Shown here one piece after another: positions 22,924-34,054 of a stretch of 64,000 bases of DNA. Position numbers and translations under genes: made by a program. The stretch is from Macrophomina tecta (taxonomy: Eukaryota; Ascomycota; Dothideomycetes; Botryosphaeriales; Botryosphaeriaceae), in NCBI GenBank assembly GCA_024180945.1, contig JAKSGN010000036.1, positions 1,426,001-1,490,000 on the forward strand, read 5' to 3'. Numbering within the stretch: the stretch's first letter is position 1; every line of letters starts with the position of its first letter. Below the pieces are notes generated by a model. It had not been told where the DNA came from. It did no database searches and saw only the letters and a list, made by a program, of their open reading frames with translations.

Positions 22924-24265
22924 CTAAAGCAAAAAGGCAAGTATCGTGACCAGAAGAGCTACCGACGAAAGCCCTGGGAATGGAGCTTGCGTCTTCACTC
23001 CGAGCGAAGTCGTCGTGGCCGATGTTGCGTTTACGAAATTGGGCCCACACTGGATATTGACGACTCCTGCGGCCTGGGAATAGGTCTGGCTGATGGGCTG
23101 TGTCTTGTTCGATGTGAAGGTCCAGAAGGCGTCCATGGTCGTCTGAAGGCACGAGTTGCAGGTGGGCCGGGAGCCGCCGGGAAGTGCCACACCAACAGGG
23201 AGGTAATAAGGGTAGGAATCCGTGGGCGACGAGGAATTCGTTATGGCATTGGCAAAGCCTGAATTCCGCGCAGTCAGCAGGACAGCACGGGCACTAGTGA
23301 ATCAGGAGCGGGACACGCACAATAGCTTCCTGACGAATCACGCATACAGCCAGCCTGATAAACAGGCGCGTACGCCACGAGCCCCTTGTAAGCCTGCAAC
23401 ACGGTGGGGTTGCTCGCCTTGTAGTCTGCGCCGCAGTAGTCGTCTTTAACCAGCTCCGTCGCAATCTGGTCCATCAGAGCGCTGCACTGTGCGAAATTGG
23501 CCGAGCATGACGCATCGAGCACCTGGGTGGTGCGCACGAGAGAGCGGGTGGCTTCGAAGAAGGAGCTGGAGGTCTGAGAGGGTTAGTGGGATCGTCGGAA
23601 TGCAAATGAGACGGGGGGCCGCATACTTGGAGGAGGAGGGAGAGTGGCACGCAGTCGATGAAGGTGGAGTTGTCGAGGAAGGAATTGAAGAAATTGGGGC
23701 AGCTGGCGCTGGTGAAGTTGGTGCCCAGACTCGTGTCGAAGGGCTGCGGAATGGAGGTGGACGAGGAACCGGTGTCAGCGACCAGCGAAGTGGCGGCGGC
23801 GGTGGAAGATGATGTGCGCGTCGGGACCAGCGTGGTGGGCAGTGCGGACGAGGAAGAGGAGTCATCATCGCCGGACTGGCGGCGGTCCAGCAGCGGCATA
23901 TGTTGCAGCGAGGGAGGAGGAGCGCTGCGATCGTACACGATCTCTCCTCTGCGAGCTAGCGAACGCAGCCGCTGCCGATCAGTCCGAGTCCCTGCAGCAG
24001 AGGCGCATCCGCAGCATAACAACAGCGCAAGCAGGACGAGCAGCAGAGCGCGACGAAAAGCTGGAAAGGCGGGCGTTGGTCGCCGCAGCGCTGGCACTGG
24101 CCGAGATATATGACGGAGGCGAGACGCAGCAGGCTTGGAGGGCAAACGATGATGTCTCAGAGTTCCTCGGTCATGGTGCGACAGGCCCGTTATCGCGCAC
24201 CTGGGCCTCTGGGCCGCAGGCAGGCTGCAAGACGAGAACGAGCTGCTGTCGTCCAAAACGCTCAT
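22924..24265 (-). CDS. DUF7729-type secreted, probably GPI-anchored protein
   Basis: Model join(22924..23258, 23321..23573, 23627..24265), 408 residues. The introns are 53 nt (GTATGC...CTCAG) and 62 nt (GTGCGT...TTCAG), and joining restores the segment GSYCFANAITN. A basic N-terminus precedes one hydrophobic segment (about 71-91, LLLVLLALLLCCGCASA), which can act as a signal or anchor. A Ser/Thr-rich stretch follows, then a Cys-rich ectodomain from SCPNFFNSFLDNSTFIDC through LDASCSANFAQC and the very characteristic VALPGGSRPTCNSCLQTTMD. The C-terminus ends in a hydrophobic tail after Ser/Ala/Thr residues, as in GPI precursors. N-glycosylation sequons (NFT, NST, NKT, NAT) are visible. A cell-surface location is inferred. 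The biochemical role of this family is unknown to me. Confidence 0.82.
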
Positions 24266-26082
24266 GATCGCAAGGCCAATGTACCCCGCCTACAGGGCCA
24301 GAGCATCCTTTAATCTCAGGCCGCGTCGGTCACGCCCCGTCGGCCCACGACGCTGTCTGCGCTCTCGCGGGCGGTGGGCGGCGGTTCTGCAGACGTTGGC
24401 GAGTGTGCGGAAGCGCTGCAAGCAGCCGGCGAATGGTCGAGAGTCGGGAGCCCCTTGCAACCCAAACGGGCCGGACGATAGGGCCAGTGGAGTTGAAGAT
24501 GCGCAGACAAAGAGCGTCAAGAGCAAGCGCAAAAGAGAACGACGAAGGTGGGAGCGCGAGCAGAGGGAGCTTGGAGGGGGGTGAAAGGCGGACAGGCCGT
24601 CTTTCATGCGGGCAGCTGCAGAAGGGCCTTTGGCGTGGGATGGGGAGGCTTGCAGCGGGCTGTCTACGCCGTCAAGCCATGAGTCTTCTAGAGCGTGCAG
24701 CAGCGCCACATCTGAGGCCCGGCTCCCAAAGCAGCAGTGCAATTAACGACTTGGGCAAGGCCCAGGACGGCGGCAGCCGGCGAGTGGGAACACGCGGCTG
24801 GCCGGTGAGCGTGCTCCTGGGCAATAACAATACTCTCTCCTCCCAATGGGGGAGGCGGGCGCCCAAAGCAGCGCGGCGGCAGTCGAGGAGCACCATGCCT
24901 TGCGAATCATGTCTGGCTGGCGCCATCACAGCTGCCATGCGCCTGTCTGGCGAGCAGGGAAGGCCGCGGGCGAGTGTTGCTGCGCCGGCGAGGCCAGACC
25001 GCAGGCCCAAAAATAAGAGCCGCGGGGCCGTGGCGTGGCGGCAGCGCCCTCGTCCCGCCTGGTGGCTCCGGCCTGCGCAACTGTTGACGTCGCCCGCTCG
25101 CGTTGTGCTGCAAAGCGACTCTGCTGCTTGGTGCATCCCGCCGTGTCTGCTGCCGAGACAGGCGCTCCGTGTGACCAGCCTGTCGTTCCATCCCGCCGTC
25201 TTCTGCCAGCAATTCTCCGAGTGCTGCCACCCAGCGTCCGCCGTTCAGCCCCGCCAAGCCAATAGACCGCCGTCATCCCGCCCCTGCCCTCTGCTCTCCT
25301 CGACCTGCTGTTCTCGACCTCTGCACGCCGGCCCGTTGCACGCCCATTCCCCGAGCCCTCACGTGGCGCACAACGGCACCGCTGCCCTCAGCCCTCGGCC
25401 GCGCACCTGCTCCCGCCGTCGCGCCCTGAGCGCCAGTGCCCACCTGCCGGCGCCCGCCACTGCACGCCCAGGAGAAATGCAATGCGAGGGATCTGGCAAG
25501 ACGTTTCTGCAGCACCATGCTCGATAGTCGGCCATGCACCTGTGCCACCTCATTACGTTCTCCTCTGGCAGCCGGCCTCACGTGTCCAACACTGCTCAAA
25601 TCACAGCCCGGGGATCCTCTTCCGATGTTCGACGGCACTACCCACCCTTCGCCTCTGCCCCCCGAGGATGCGTCTTCATTTCTCGATGCGAGTGCGTGGC
25701 TTCGTGCGTCGCTTCGGCCCCTCCGATTGCTGATAGGCCGCTGGCCCCTTGATCGAGCAGATGACAAACTCTGACCTTGTTTGACACCTTCGGCCTAACG
25801 ACCCTTCCTGAGAGCATCACGAGGTGTCTACCGATCCCTCATGCAGCCTCGTCTACTCGCCACCCTTGCTGCAGCCAAAGCTGCTTTGGATGGCCACGAC
25901 AAGGCGTAGCATTCTCGCTCTCAGCCGAAGCGTCCAACTCACACAGCCCACAAGCAAGTGCGACAGCAGAAAGCAACCACACTTGCGCCAGAATTGTTTG
26001 TTATAACAGCCTCATCATATATGATGGGGCTGCAACTCCAGCATCCGACCTGTCACATGAAGGCAGGCCAAAGCCCAATCAA
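24266..26082. other. Gene-free interval, 1.8 kb
   Basis: Very GC-rich sequence upstream of the DUF7729-type gene and downstream of the transporter pseudogene. Long open frames here (up to 374 codons on the plus strand) look like chance products of GC richness: Arg/Ser/Pro/Ala-rich, with no motifs. Nothing else was seen. Confidence 0.55.
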
Positions 26083-27884
26083 CTATTTGCTGCAGGCGGT
26101 GGCATAATTCGCCCTCCACCCTCTTCCCCAGACCTGCACAGCTATGATGGTAGAGAAGCTAGCGACCAATAAGGCCGCCTGTGTGCCGAATGCGGTACCT
26201 GCGCCGGTGCGCGCAATCCACTTCAGCTCAAAATAGCTCACGCAGAAACCGCCGGTGGTTCGCCGACACCAAGTCAGCAACGCAGTCAAGCGACCTGGAC
26301 AGCGAACTCAGGTCCTTACCACAGGTCGATGATTGCAGATGCAAGAACCGAAGATGTCGAGAAGGTACGCGGTGATCGCTACCGGCACCACCGTCTGCGC
26401 CACTGCGTAGATCCCGTGGCCCACAGCGAGAACAACCCACGACAGTTGGTGCTGTAAGGCTTGCCCGTACACCACTAGCCCTGCAACGCCAAGACCAGTA
26501 CTAGGTAAAAGCTCCATAGACGGTTCTCGGGCCGGTACTTGCCCCAATGGTCTTGGATATACCTGGTGCACAGCCAATCGTTAAACCACCGGCCCCATAC
26601 TTCACCCACAAGCAACCCGATGCACGACGCCAGATAGAAACGGCCAACCTGGGCCGGCGTGAAAAAAATACGGTGCCGGGTAGAGGATCTGAGAGAGCGT
26701 GGTGACGAATCCGATCGTCCACATTACCAGAACCACGCAGAAGCCGGCCGCCCGGCTCGCAGCCAGCGGTCCGTTACGAGGGATGCCCTTGTTCAGCATT
26801 TGTAGCAAGGCTTACTTGGTAATAGGATCTGTGGTCTGATCTGCACCTGAAGAACCTGGAGGAAAATTGACCCCAGGCTTGGCCGACCCTTCGCTTTCCA
26901 CCCGGTCACGCCCGTAAGAAGCTTCAGCCGTCCGCAAAGCCCACAAGATCGAATGTTGTTGCGTGGGCTATTCCTGTCATAACCTTTTCATCTCCGAAGA
27001 CAAGGACGACGATGAGCGACAAACCGCACATGCCAGCCAATACAGCAAAATCCTCACGCCAACCAATCCTTGAAAGAATCAATGAGGACATAGACAGGGG
27101 GGAAACCGGTCCGATCAGGAAAGAGACGCACCATTTATTGATTTTCCGCATCCATTCATGAAAAAAAAAAAAAAAAGAACATGTCAGGAATGATCGTCAA
27201 TCCAATTACCTCAGGTGGGGTATTGAACAGCCCTTGCGACATACGAGCAGCTGTGAAACCCGCATATGTTGGCGACATTGCCATGCCAATGATGAGAGCC
27301 AAGCCGATCAGTTGTGACCAAAAGAGAACTGGCAACCTGCATTAAACATTCGTGTAAAACGGCGACTCATACAATTCAAGTTTGCGATACAACTTACCTG
27401 CCATAGCGCTCGGTGAGAGGGAGTGCAAAATTTCCTCCCGGACCGAGCATGAACAGTGCACCGCTGATAGAATTGGATACTGCAGACACACTCATATCCC
27501 AGGTGTTTGCCTGCTTCTCAAAGGTTACAGCGCCGTAAGTAATGCCGAAATCGGTAAGGAAGGCCGGCAGCAGCATCGTTCCGAAAACCAGATGCTCTTC
27601 TCTCCAGCGCCAGTTGAGGGGATCCTCCGGATGGTCTTTGCAGGTGCTTTGCGTTAGCTTTTCCTATTTTGTTTCTCTGCACGAAGATCATACCACTCGG
27701 CTGAGGGTTCAAGATTATTTTGCCATCCTGTGTAGTCTTGACATTGGCCGGCACAGCTGCATTGGCTAGAACTCGAATGTCGCCATCTCCGTCTTCCTCC
27801 CACGAGACGGGTGCCACACATTGCCTGTTCTTCTTGAGCGCGGACCATCCCCGGACTGTTTTTCTCCACGTCTGTTGGCGGCAT
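26083..27884 (-). pseudogene. MFS transporter pseudogene, multiple frameshifts
   Basis: Fragments in all three minus frames line up as one major facilitator transporter of the fungal 12-TM type. They run in order from an N-terminal segment ending in QPSDHPEDPLNW, through a TM region ending GNFALPLTERYGR, then RLPVLFWSQLIGLALIIG and NTPPEVIGLTIIPDM. Next come the central loop with WKAKGRPSLGSIFLQVLQ and several C-terminal TM pieces, to GGFCVSYFELKWIARTG near the end. Two introns (after QPS and after ERYGR) still have usable borders. The frame is lost at the A16 run 27161-27176, near 26980, near 26817 (stop), at the A7 run 26662-26668, near 26490 and near 26330. A further shift near 27815 is possible. 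No full-length product can be made as read. Homopolymer miscalls could explain some breaks but not all. Confidence 0.85.
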
Positions 27885-29416
27885 TTTAGCACGCGTTCTG
27901 CTAAAAGGGAGGAAGAAGGCCGGAAAGCTAATAGATTGAAAAGCTGCTGGGCTAGCCCTAGTACGAAGAAGGCCGATGAGGAACACAGAGGCTTGAAAGA
28001 TTGAACCTGCATGCAACGGGTCTGGTAAAGCAGTCGGGCCAGCGTGATCACATATCGTTTCGAAGGCCTTTGTGTTGAAGCTACACAGAGATACCTCTTA
28101 GCGCCATGGCCCAAGCCAATGTGGTACGCCGGCATGTCTTATCCGTTCGCTGAAAACTAACGTTCACCGGAACTACTGTACGTGTACTAAAGAAGAAGTC
28201 AGATATCTCGTTCAGCCACACGTATCGATAGTCCTATGCAATCTGCATGTCAGCTCTTACGCCAAGCATATGCTTCCCAAGTATATGTTAGTGCGGCAAC
28301 CGAATGGTTGCCCGACAGGAAGTCAGTCTGGTATAAATCTGACAAAAGCCGGAAAGAGCTCCTATTGGGATTCCGGGATGCATATGCGCATCGCTCATCA
28401 ATAGTCTTTGCTAACTGCGGTCAGTAGACACGCATCAGGACCCATCCCGCAATCCTGCGGGATACATTCGGGACCCATCTGCCACGTGTCTGGAACTCCG
28501 CGAAGTAGAAAGCTTCCAGGAAGATACTTCCTGCCTGCATTTCAATCAAAGGCATGTATCCATGACCGGCCCGTCGGACTATGAGACGAGCTGTTATCAC
28601 AGAAAATCGGACTATAGTTGCCTTTTTTTTTTTTTTTTTTTTTGTTTGCTTTCATTTGCGGGGATCCTTGCGCGCAATGCAATCTTTCGGAAAACATTAC
28701 TAGCAGCAGTACTACCCACGACCCATATTCAACTGCAGTATCGCACAGTCGTACCGCGGTTGTACAGTTGGGCGAACGTCCGTAAGACGAGAAAAGCCTC
28801 CCCTTAAGCTCCAGTTGGCTGCTCTTGTCCAAGTCCGACCGGCTGGCTAGATCTGACTGATTCGAGCACCGCCACCCTAGCACTCTGTCGGGCCGCAGTC
28901 CTTCAGTAAGCTCGTCCTCAGTGTCATTCATTATGCACGCAGCTTATCAGCTGGAAGGCTGATAGATTGCTCCCTCGCTTGAGCCTGCAAGGTCGTTGCA
29001 TATCAGCCCGACAAATATTCATGCAAACGGGCAGCTCCACAGCACGCACACACGCGAGCACAGATGCGATATATACAAACATTAAACGAGTCCATTGCCG
29101 AAGTACGAGATCCCTAACCCTACTTACTCAGCTTTTCCTCCCCGCTCCTTCACTTCCAAAGAACCAGACACTATTACTACAACCTCCAGCAACAAAAAGT
29201 TGCAGGCCCCCGCGGCCCCATATCGGATCTTTGTACCCAGCCAGCCTTTCTTCCTACCCGAAACAGCATAGCCACATTTCCACGTACCCTTGTCTCGGGT
29301 TGATAGACCCCCTGAAGTGGGCCATTTGCCCCACAGAGCAAAAAGTTGCTTTGAGAAAAAAGAAAAACTCTAAGCCATACACCCAAGGTGTAAGAGAATA
29401 CTGCGGGCCCACTTCA
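27885..29416. other. Gene-free interval, 1.5 kb
   Basis: Upstream of the decayed transporter. It holds a T21 run at 28623-28643. On the minus strand, just 3' of the tRNA, an A6GA5 run (about 29356-29367) reads as T5CT6 and may serve as its Pol III terminator, though about 50 nt away. No protein gene was seen. Confidence 0.5.
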
Positions 29417-29488
29417 TGCCCCCTATCGGAGTCGAACCGATGGCCTCGACATTACTAGTGTCGCGCTCTACCACTGAGCTAAAGGGGC
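29417..29488 (-). tRNA. tRNA-Thr, anticodon AGU
   Basis: A complete 72-nt cloverleaf without an intron. The acceptor stem is GCCCCTT/AGGGGGC with discriminator A. The D arm has GCTC...GAGC. The anticodon stem is CGACA/TGTCG with loop CTAGTAA, giving anticodon AGT (threonine). The variable loop has 5 nt, and the T arm is ATCGG-TTCGACT-CCGAT. The internal Pol III A box (TAGCTCAGTGGT) and B box (GGTTCGACTCC) are both present. Confidence 0.97.
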
Positions 29489-30555
29489 TTGATTTGTGGC
29501 CGCAGACTCAGCTTGTCACATGACCTATGAAATGGTAGACTATCATTATATAGTAAATTAGTTGCAAATGCCGAGTTTCAAAGGAAAATGAGGGAAAGTC
29601 ATCTCGGACGGTCACTAACACACTTGGTTGCGGGTGAAGCATCGGAAAATTGGTTGGGGAGACGTGGCAGATCTTGTTTCCGTTCGTGGGGCTCCCTGGC
29701 GAATCAACTCAGGTCTTCTCGCCTTAGCGTGGCACTTGCGACTGGACCGCCTGGAGAGAGCACCCTGCCGATTCACGGCTCCAAGACATGAGAGATGATG
29801 GCGATAGGCGGTTTAGAAACGTTTCCAATGACTGTGCTGACTAGTGCTCGACTCACGGCTGACTGAGCTAGTACTTGTGTGGTACGATCCAGCACGCTCG
29901 TACAAGCAAAATAAGACAGACGGAAAGGCCGTTGCGGCATATCATGCACCTGTACTCGCGCGACCCTTTCCGACACATCTCGGGTGCAAGAACACGCAAC
30001 TATTGTACAACATCACCAATGATTATTGTGGTCTTGTATTGATAGCTACACATGCCAAAGACCTGGTGCGGGATACCTCCCCATAATTTTCATCGTGGTC
30101 CCACCACCTCTTGCTTATTCTACTTGAATCAGCCGACGTGGTGTATCCACAAGCGGCTTGAAGCGTCCTGAATGGAATGATCACTTATTTTCTTGGACAT
30201 TTACATCCGTATGAGCGTTTCGACTCTGTTTGCCTATTTCGGCTTAAATCCGAGTGGCTAATACTGCTTGCACTGGGATACATACATTTCACCTCGTCGG
30301 TTGGAGCCGAAAATCAATAGCATTCATAACAACTGTTGAGCTCCTTATGCATTTGTCTTTTCATGGTCCATTTTAATTTCAACCCCTTTCCCCAATGCTG
30401 CCAATCAATGCCCGTACTGCGATGCTGGCTGGGATACGAGAATAAAACCAACACCCCACCGTCCAGACCTATCAGAACCAAAACTCTACCCCTCATCGAT
30501 CACTCCGAGACCATTCATCAGACACACTCCACCTTCCGACTCACAAACCCCATTC
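29489..30555. other. Gene-free interval, 1.1 kb
   Basis: Between the tRNA and the stop codon of the 703-residue protein gene. It should hold the 5' flank of the tRNA and the 3' UTR of that gene. No further feature was seen. Confidence 0.6.
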
Positions 30556-32667
30556 TCAATCCAACGAAATCCACGAGCCCGTACTTCCCCGCGTGCCCCT
30601 CTCCCTCTCCCTCTCCCTCCTTGCGATACTCTTCTTCTTCGCTCCTGTACTTTTACTGACCACCTCCCCATCGCCCGTCTCCCACCAAGGCTTCACATCT
30701 TTCTTCGGCGTCAAGAATTGTCTTGCGCCTGGGAAGCTTGGTATGACTTCTTCTTTGAGCACACCACCGCCAGTATCACCCCCATTGTTATGCTTTCCTC
30801 CGACGCAGAGGCTGGCAAGTTTGGAGGAAGTGGAAGAGACCCGTTGCGATGAGGAATCAGCGCCAGGTGTGTGCTCGGTCGATTCAGCGCTCGTTTTCTC
30901 TGACAAAAACACCGATTGGGTTGAAGGGAGTATGACGGACGAGGTTATCGCGGCTCGATCGGAGGTGGTCAATGACACAATTCTCGACGGGAGTTGCGTC
31001 CTGGAAAGCGCATGCTCTGAAGGTTTTGCAGCGGCGGCAGTAGCCATATCCGCATGCAATGCAAAGTCCTCCTCGAGACCGGCGTCTTTAATGGAGGAGC
31101 GGGACGGCGTGGCGGAGCAGGCAGTGCCGGACGAGGACTTCCGGTGAGATGAGATGGATTGGCAGGTGTGGTAGGTAGATGAGGAAACGCGCTTTTGAGA
31201 AGAGAGCTCGTGAGCCTCTTTGCCGTCTAACCAAGATGATCCTGAGGATCTGCGCGTGGCGTCTTTGTCGTTTTCGCGCTTCATCCACTGATTGACACGG
31301 TATTCGAAGCTGGACTCGCGAGGATTACTGATTGTGAGGGAGCCAACCGGCATCGATTGCAGATTCCTGTACAGTTTCAAGGCATTATCGAGGACAAGGC
31401 CAGGGCTAGTAGGCAGGACACGCTGTGAGGTCTGCTCCGATCCCCTCTCACCCGTACGCTGGGCCTGCCGTCGACAAAGATGTGCATGGCTATGGCTCTC
31501 TCTACCAGGCTTAGCAGATTCGTAGCTTCCCTCAGAGATTTCGGATATTAACGGCCTAATTCTTGCATCATTATCCGTGAACACAGCCTCGTCGGTCTCC
31601 GAAGAATCCTCGCGGTCAGCGAACCTTGGCCACCTTCTAACTCCCACTACTCGAAGAAGCTCTGTTTCCTCATTACGTCCTTGCGAGGCGGCAAATTTAC
31701 TTCCCAAAAGTCTGCCGATGAGCTTAGCAGTATCAGATCCTGTCCTGGGACGAAAGCGGCCTCTACGAAGTCGGCCGTGCTCATGCGAGGTGGCGGGTGC
31801 AGCAAAATTGGGGAAGGGTGTCTCGCCAAATATTTGTCTAGACGCGTTCTCTGCAGTTTTGGCCATGTTCTTGAGAGTTCTTTCGTGGAACGAGTTGTAG
31901 CGCTGTCTTATCTCCCTGGAATATGCTTCGTCGAAGAGCAGAGTCGGGCAACCACTGTCCGCGAAATTCATCGTCCCAAGTTTACCTGCAAAGCAATATG
32001 AGATTGACTTGCCATCCGCATTTATGTCCTCCACGACCTGGTATGCCTTCCCCAGGATGATTCTGTGGTGCTTGTGAAGAACACTGGTATGTTCAAGCCA
32101 GACCGCGTTTTCGCTATCCAAACCTGCGTTCTGACGAGCGACCTCATATTCTGCCGGTGTGAGGTTGCATGCGGAAGGTTCCCACTTGGTGTCCAAGATT
32201 TGGTTGACCTTCATTGTGCCGTTCACATGGAGCCTGTGCGGCATCGGAATCCTCTGCAATCGACAGTGTAGCAGACCCAGGGTCTCGGCGCTGAAAGTGA
32301 AATTCGGGAAATGGAACCAGTAGAAGCGATAGAGCGACTCTTGTCCAATGGTAGGAGACACAGCGAAGAGGGCGAACCCTCGAGGTTCATGACTCCAAGA
32401 CCGAAACACCATGGAGCGCTGCCATGATTCTCGGTTGAAGAGGGGATGAGGCTGCGGATACCATTTTCTGATGTACTGCATGACCAACGGCGATGGGTCA
32501 TCGTCGTAAGTGATGTCGAAACAGTAGTCGTAGATACGATATCTGACGTTCTCTCTGATCCGTTTGTCGTCGACGCAAAGTACCCATGGACATGCCGGGG
32601 AGCAAACATCGGTTTTCCTGTGCGCAGAGCCTTGGCCGCTGGCGGATACTGTGGAAGGTGGATTCAT
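30556..32667 (-). CDS. Unrecognised 703-residue protein
   Basis: A single long frame from ATG 32667 to TGA, 703 residues, with normal amino-acid composition in the first 270 residues and so very likely real. Residues 20-270 look like a folded domain: CSPACPWVLCVDDKRIRENVRYRIYDYCFDITYDDD, a WYPQPHPLFN motif, then FRSWSHEPRGFALFAVSP and YRFYWFHFPNFTFSAETLGLLHCRLQRIPM. The remainder is disordered, Ser/Arg-rich and acidic in patches, with many SP/RS motifs. It ends in a Lys/Arg tail with RERERERG encoded by a CCCTCT-type repeat (about 30597-30620). There is no signal peptide or TM segment. I do not recognise the family. It is divergent from the alkyltransferase gene. Confidence 0.75.
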   Translation of the reverse strand: MNPPSTVSASGQGSAHRKTDVCSPACPWVLCVDDKRIRENVRYRIYDYCFDITYDDDPSPLVMQYIRKWYPQPHPLFNRESWQRSMVFRSWSHEPRGFALFAVSPTIGQESLYRFYWFHFPNFTFSAETLGLLHCRLQRIPMPHRLHVNGTMKVNQILDTKWEPSACNLTPAEYEVARQNAGLDSENAVWLEHTSVLHKHHRIILGKAYQVVEDINADGKSISYCFAGKLGTMNFADSGCPTLLFDEAYSREIRQRYNSFHERTLKNMAKTAENASRQIFGETPFPNFAAPATSHEHGRLRRGRFRPRTGSDTAKLIGRLLGSKFAASQGRNEETELLRVVGVRRWPRFADREDSSETDEAVFTDNDARIRPLISEISEGSYESAKPGRESHSHAHLCRRQAQRTGERGSEQTSQRVLPTSPGLVLDNALKLYRNLQSMPVGSLTISNPRESSFEYRVNQWMKRENDKDATRRSSGSSWLDGKEAHELSSQKRVSSSTYHTCQSISSHRKSSSGTACSATPSRSSIKDAGLEEDFALHADMATAAAAKPSEHALSRTQLPSRIVSLTTSDRAAITSSVILPSTQSVFLSEKTSAESTEHTPGADSSSQRVSSTSSKLASLCVGGKHNNGGDTGGGVLKEEVIPSFPGARQFLTPKKDVKPWWETGDGEVVSKSTGAKKKSIARRERERERGTRGSTGSWISLD

Positions 32668-33337
32668 GCTTGGCAGTACTGTGGTGAAGATAGGGTAGAA
32701 TGTTGAACCGCTGTCGCAGAGGGTTGAGAAGATGAGAAAGCGGTTTCGTGCAGGAAGGCGGTCACAGTACAGAAACTAAAAACGGAAGGCTGTTTCTGTT
32801 TTGACGATCCGCTCAATTCCCCGCAGCTTCCTTTAACACATTAATCGAGCGATAGACTAAACACGAGGAAGCACCCGCATAAGGCATCCAGGGGCCAAGT
32901 GATCCTGCCGCATGTGAGGGGTTGGAACCGGTGTCCAGATTAGTTCTGTAGTTCATCCCGAATGGCGGCAAGAGGGCGTTTGCTTTTGCTGAAGGTTGCG
33001 GGTGAAGCCCGATCTTTTCGCAGTCGCATCCAGGCAACTTCTCTGTGCGTACTCACCGCTGAGGCGATTCATTGTAACTTTCCTCGTGCGCCACAGGATA
33101 TTTGAGCCGGCCCCAAGCAAGACAATGATTGTGATCTCTGGCCAAAAAGGGAAGTCAGTAGCAATGCGGCGGTATCCAGTCCACGTGATGGCGCGAGCGG
33201 CAGGCGCTGCTGTGAAAGTGACCAATAAGCTTGCCGCAACGCAGTGACTCGGCCTTCAACGCCCGTCTCGTATATATCAGCGTTTCCATACTCGCACCGC
33301 GAATCCATCTTCCGCAATCAGGCAAACGAAAAGCGCC
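32668..33337. promoter_or_regulatory. Bidirectional promoter region
   Basis: 670 bp between the divergent starts of the 703-residue protein and the alkyltransferase gene. It must carry both promoters. No clear TATA box or named element was seen. Confidence 0.5.
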
Positions 33338-33743
33338 ATGTCGAAGACGGTGTCTGAGTACCAGACCCGCGTGTATACGCTGCTTCAGCAGATTCCGGAA
33401 GGTCGCATCACATCCTACGCGGCGCTCTCCCGAGCCCTCGGCTCCTCACCCCGGGCGGTCGGTGGCGCTTTGCGAAGCAACCCGTTCGCGCCGGAGATTC
33501 CATGTCACCGATGCATTGCCAGCAGTGGGGTAAGTGGCAGAGGCAGCGTGACGAGCGACTGCTGACTGAGGTGGCCAGTTTATCGGCGGCTATAAAGGAG
33601 ATTGGCGGGATGTTCCCAGCGGACAGAACTGTGAGAAGAAACTGAAGACCCTGGCTGAGGAGGGCGTCATGTTTGATGACAAAGGCATGCTGGTGGATAA
33701 GTCGCGGTGGTGGGATGATTTTAAAGTTGATGGCGCGGAATGA
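33338..33743 (+). CDS. MGT1: O6-alkylguanine-DNA alkyltransferase, minimal form
   Basis: Model join(33338..33529, 33579..33743), 118 residues, with a 49-nt intron (GTAAGT...GCCAG). The protein is just the DNA-binding/alkyl-acceptor domain of the MGMT family. The acceptor Cys is C56 in PCHRC. The arginine finger is R39 in SPRAVGGALR, the conserved Asn is N48 (SNP), and Y27 matches the catalytic-site Tyr of TSY. The segment after the active site (IASSGFIGGYKGDW) also matches. It should remove alkyl groups from guanine O6 in a suicide reaction in the nucleus. Because Cys is present instead of Trp, it is not an Atl1-type alkyltransferase-like protein. The usual PCHRV is PCHRC here, and the N-terminal domain found in longer homologues is absent. 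Confidence 0.92.
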
Positions 33744-34054
33744 CGCGGTGATTCGGAGCAGATGGACCTCGAATTGAGAATTGTGAGGTCTTGCCGAGCT
33801 GTGATTGCTATCCCGTGATGATGTGTGAGTTGCCGAGGTGTTGTGAGATAAGGAAGAGAGAGAGAGACACGGAGAGAGGAAGCCGGAGAGCAGGCAGGTC
33901 TCCTGCGATCGTCATCGGGTGCGCAGCGGAAGCGAATTTTCGAAGGCCCGATCGCCCGTGACGCTTCCTCTCCACGACAAGTCATCCACGGTCTTAACAC
34001 AACCTTCCGGTCGGATTGTTTCAACAGCGCGAAAGAGGCGGCACTAATACAGCC
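33744..34054. other. Short intergenic region, 311 bp
   Basis: Between two plus-strand genes. It contains a purine-rich GAGAGA stretch near 33850-33880. It serves as 3' end of the alkyltransferase gene and promoter of the TPR-like gene. Nothing else was seen. Confidence 0.6.

Noticed and set aside
24403..25527. Open frame of 374 codons on the plus strand
   Set aside because: GC-driven composition (Arg/Ser/Pro/Ala), no motif, competing long frames in other phases, and it lies in the promoter side of a real gene.
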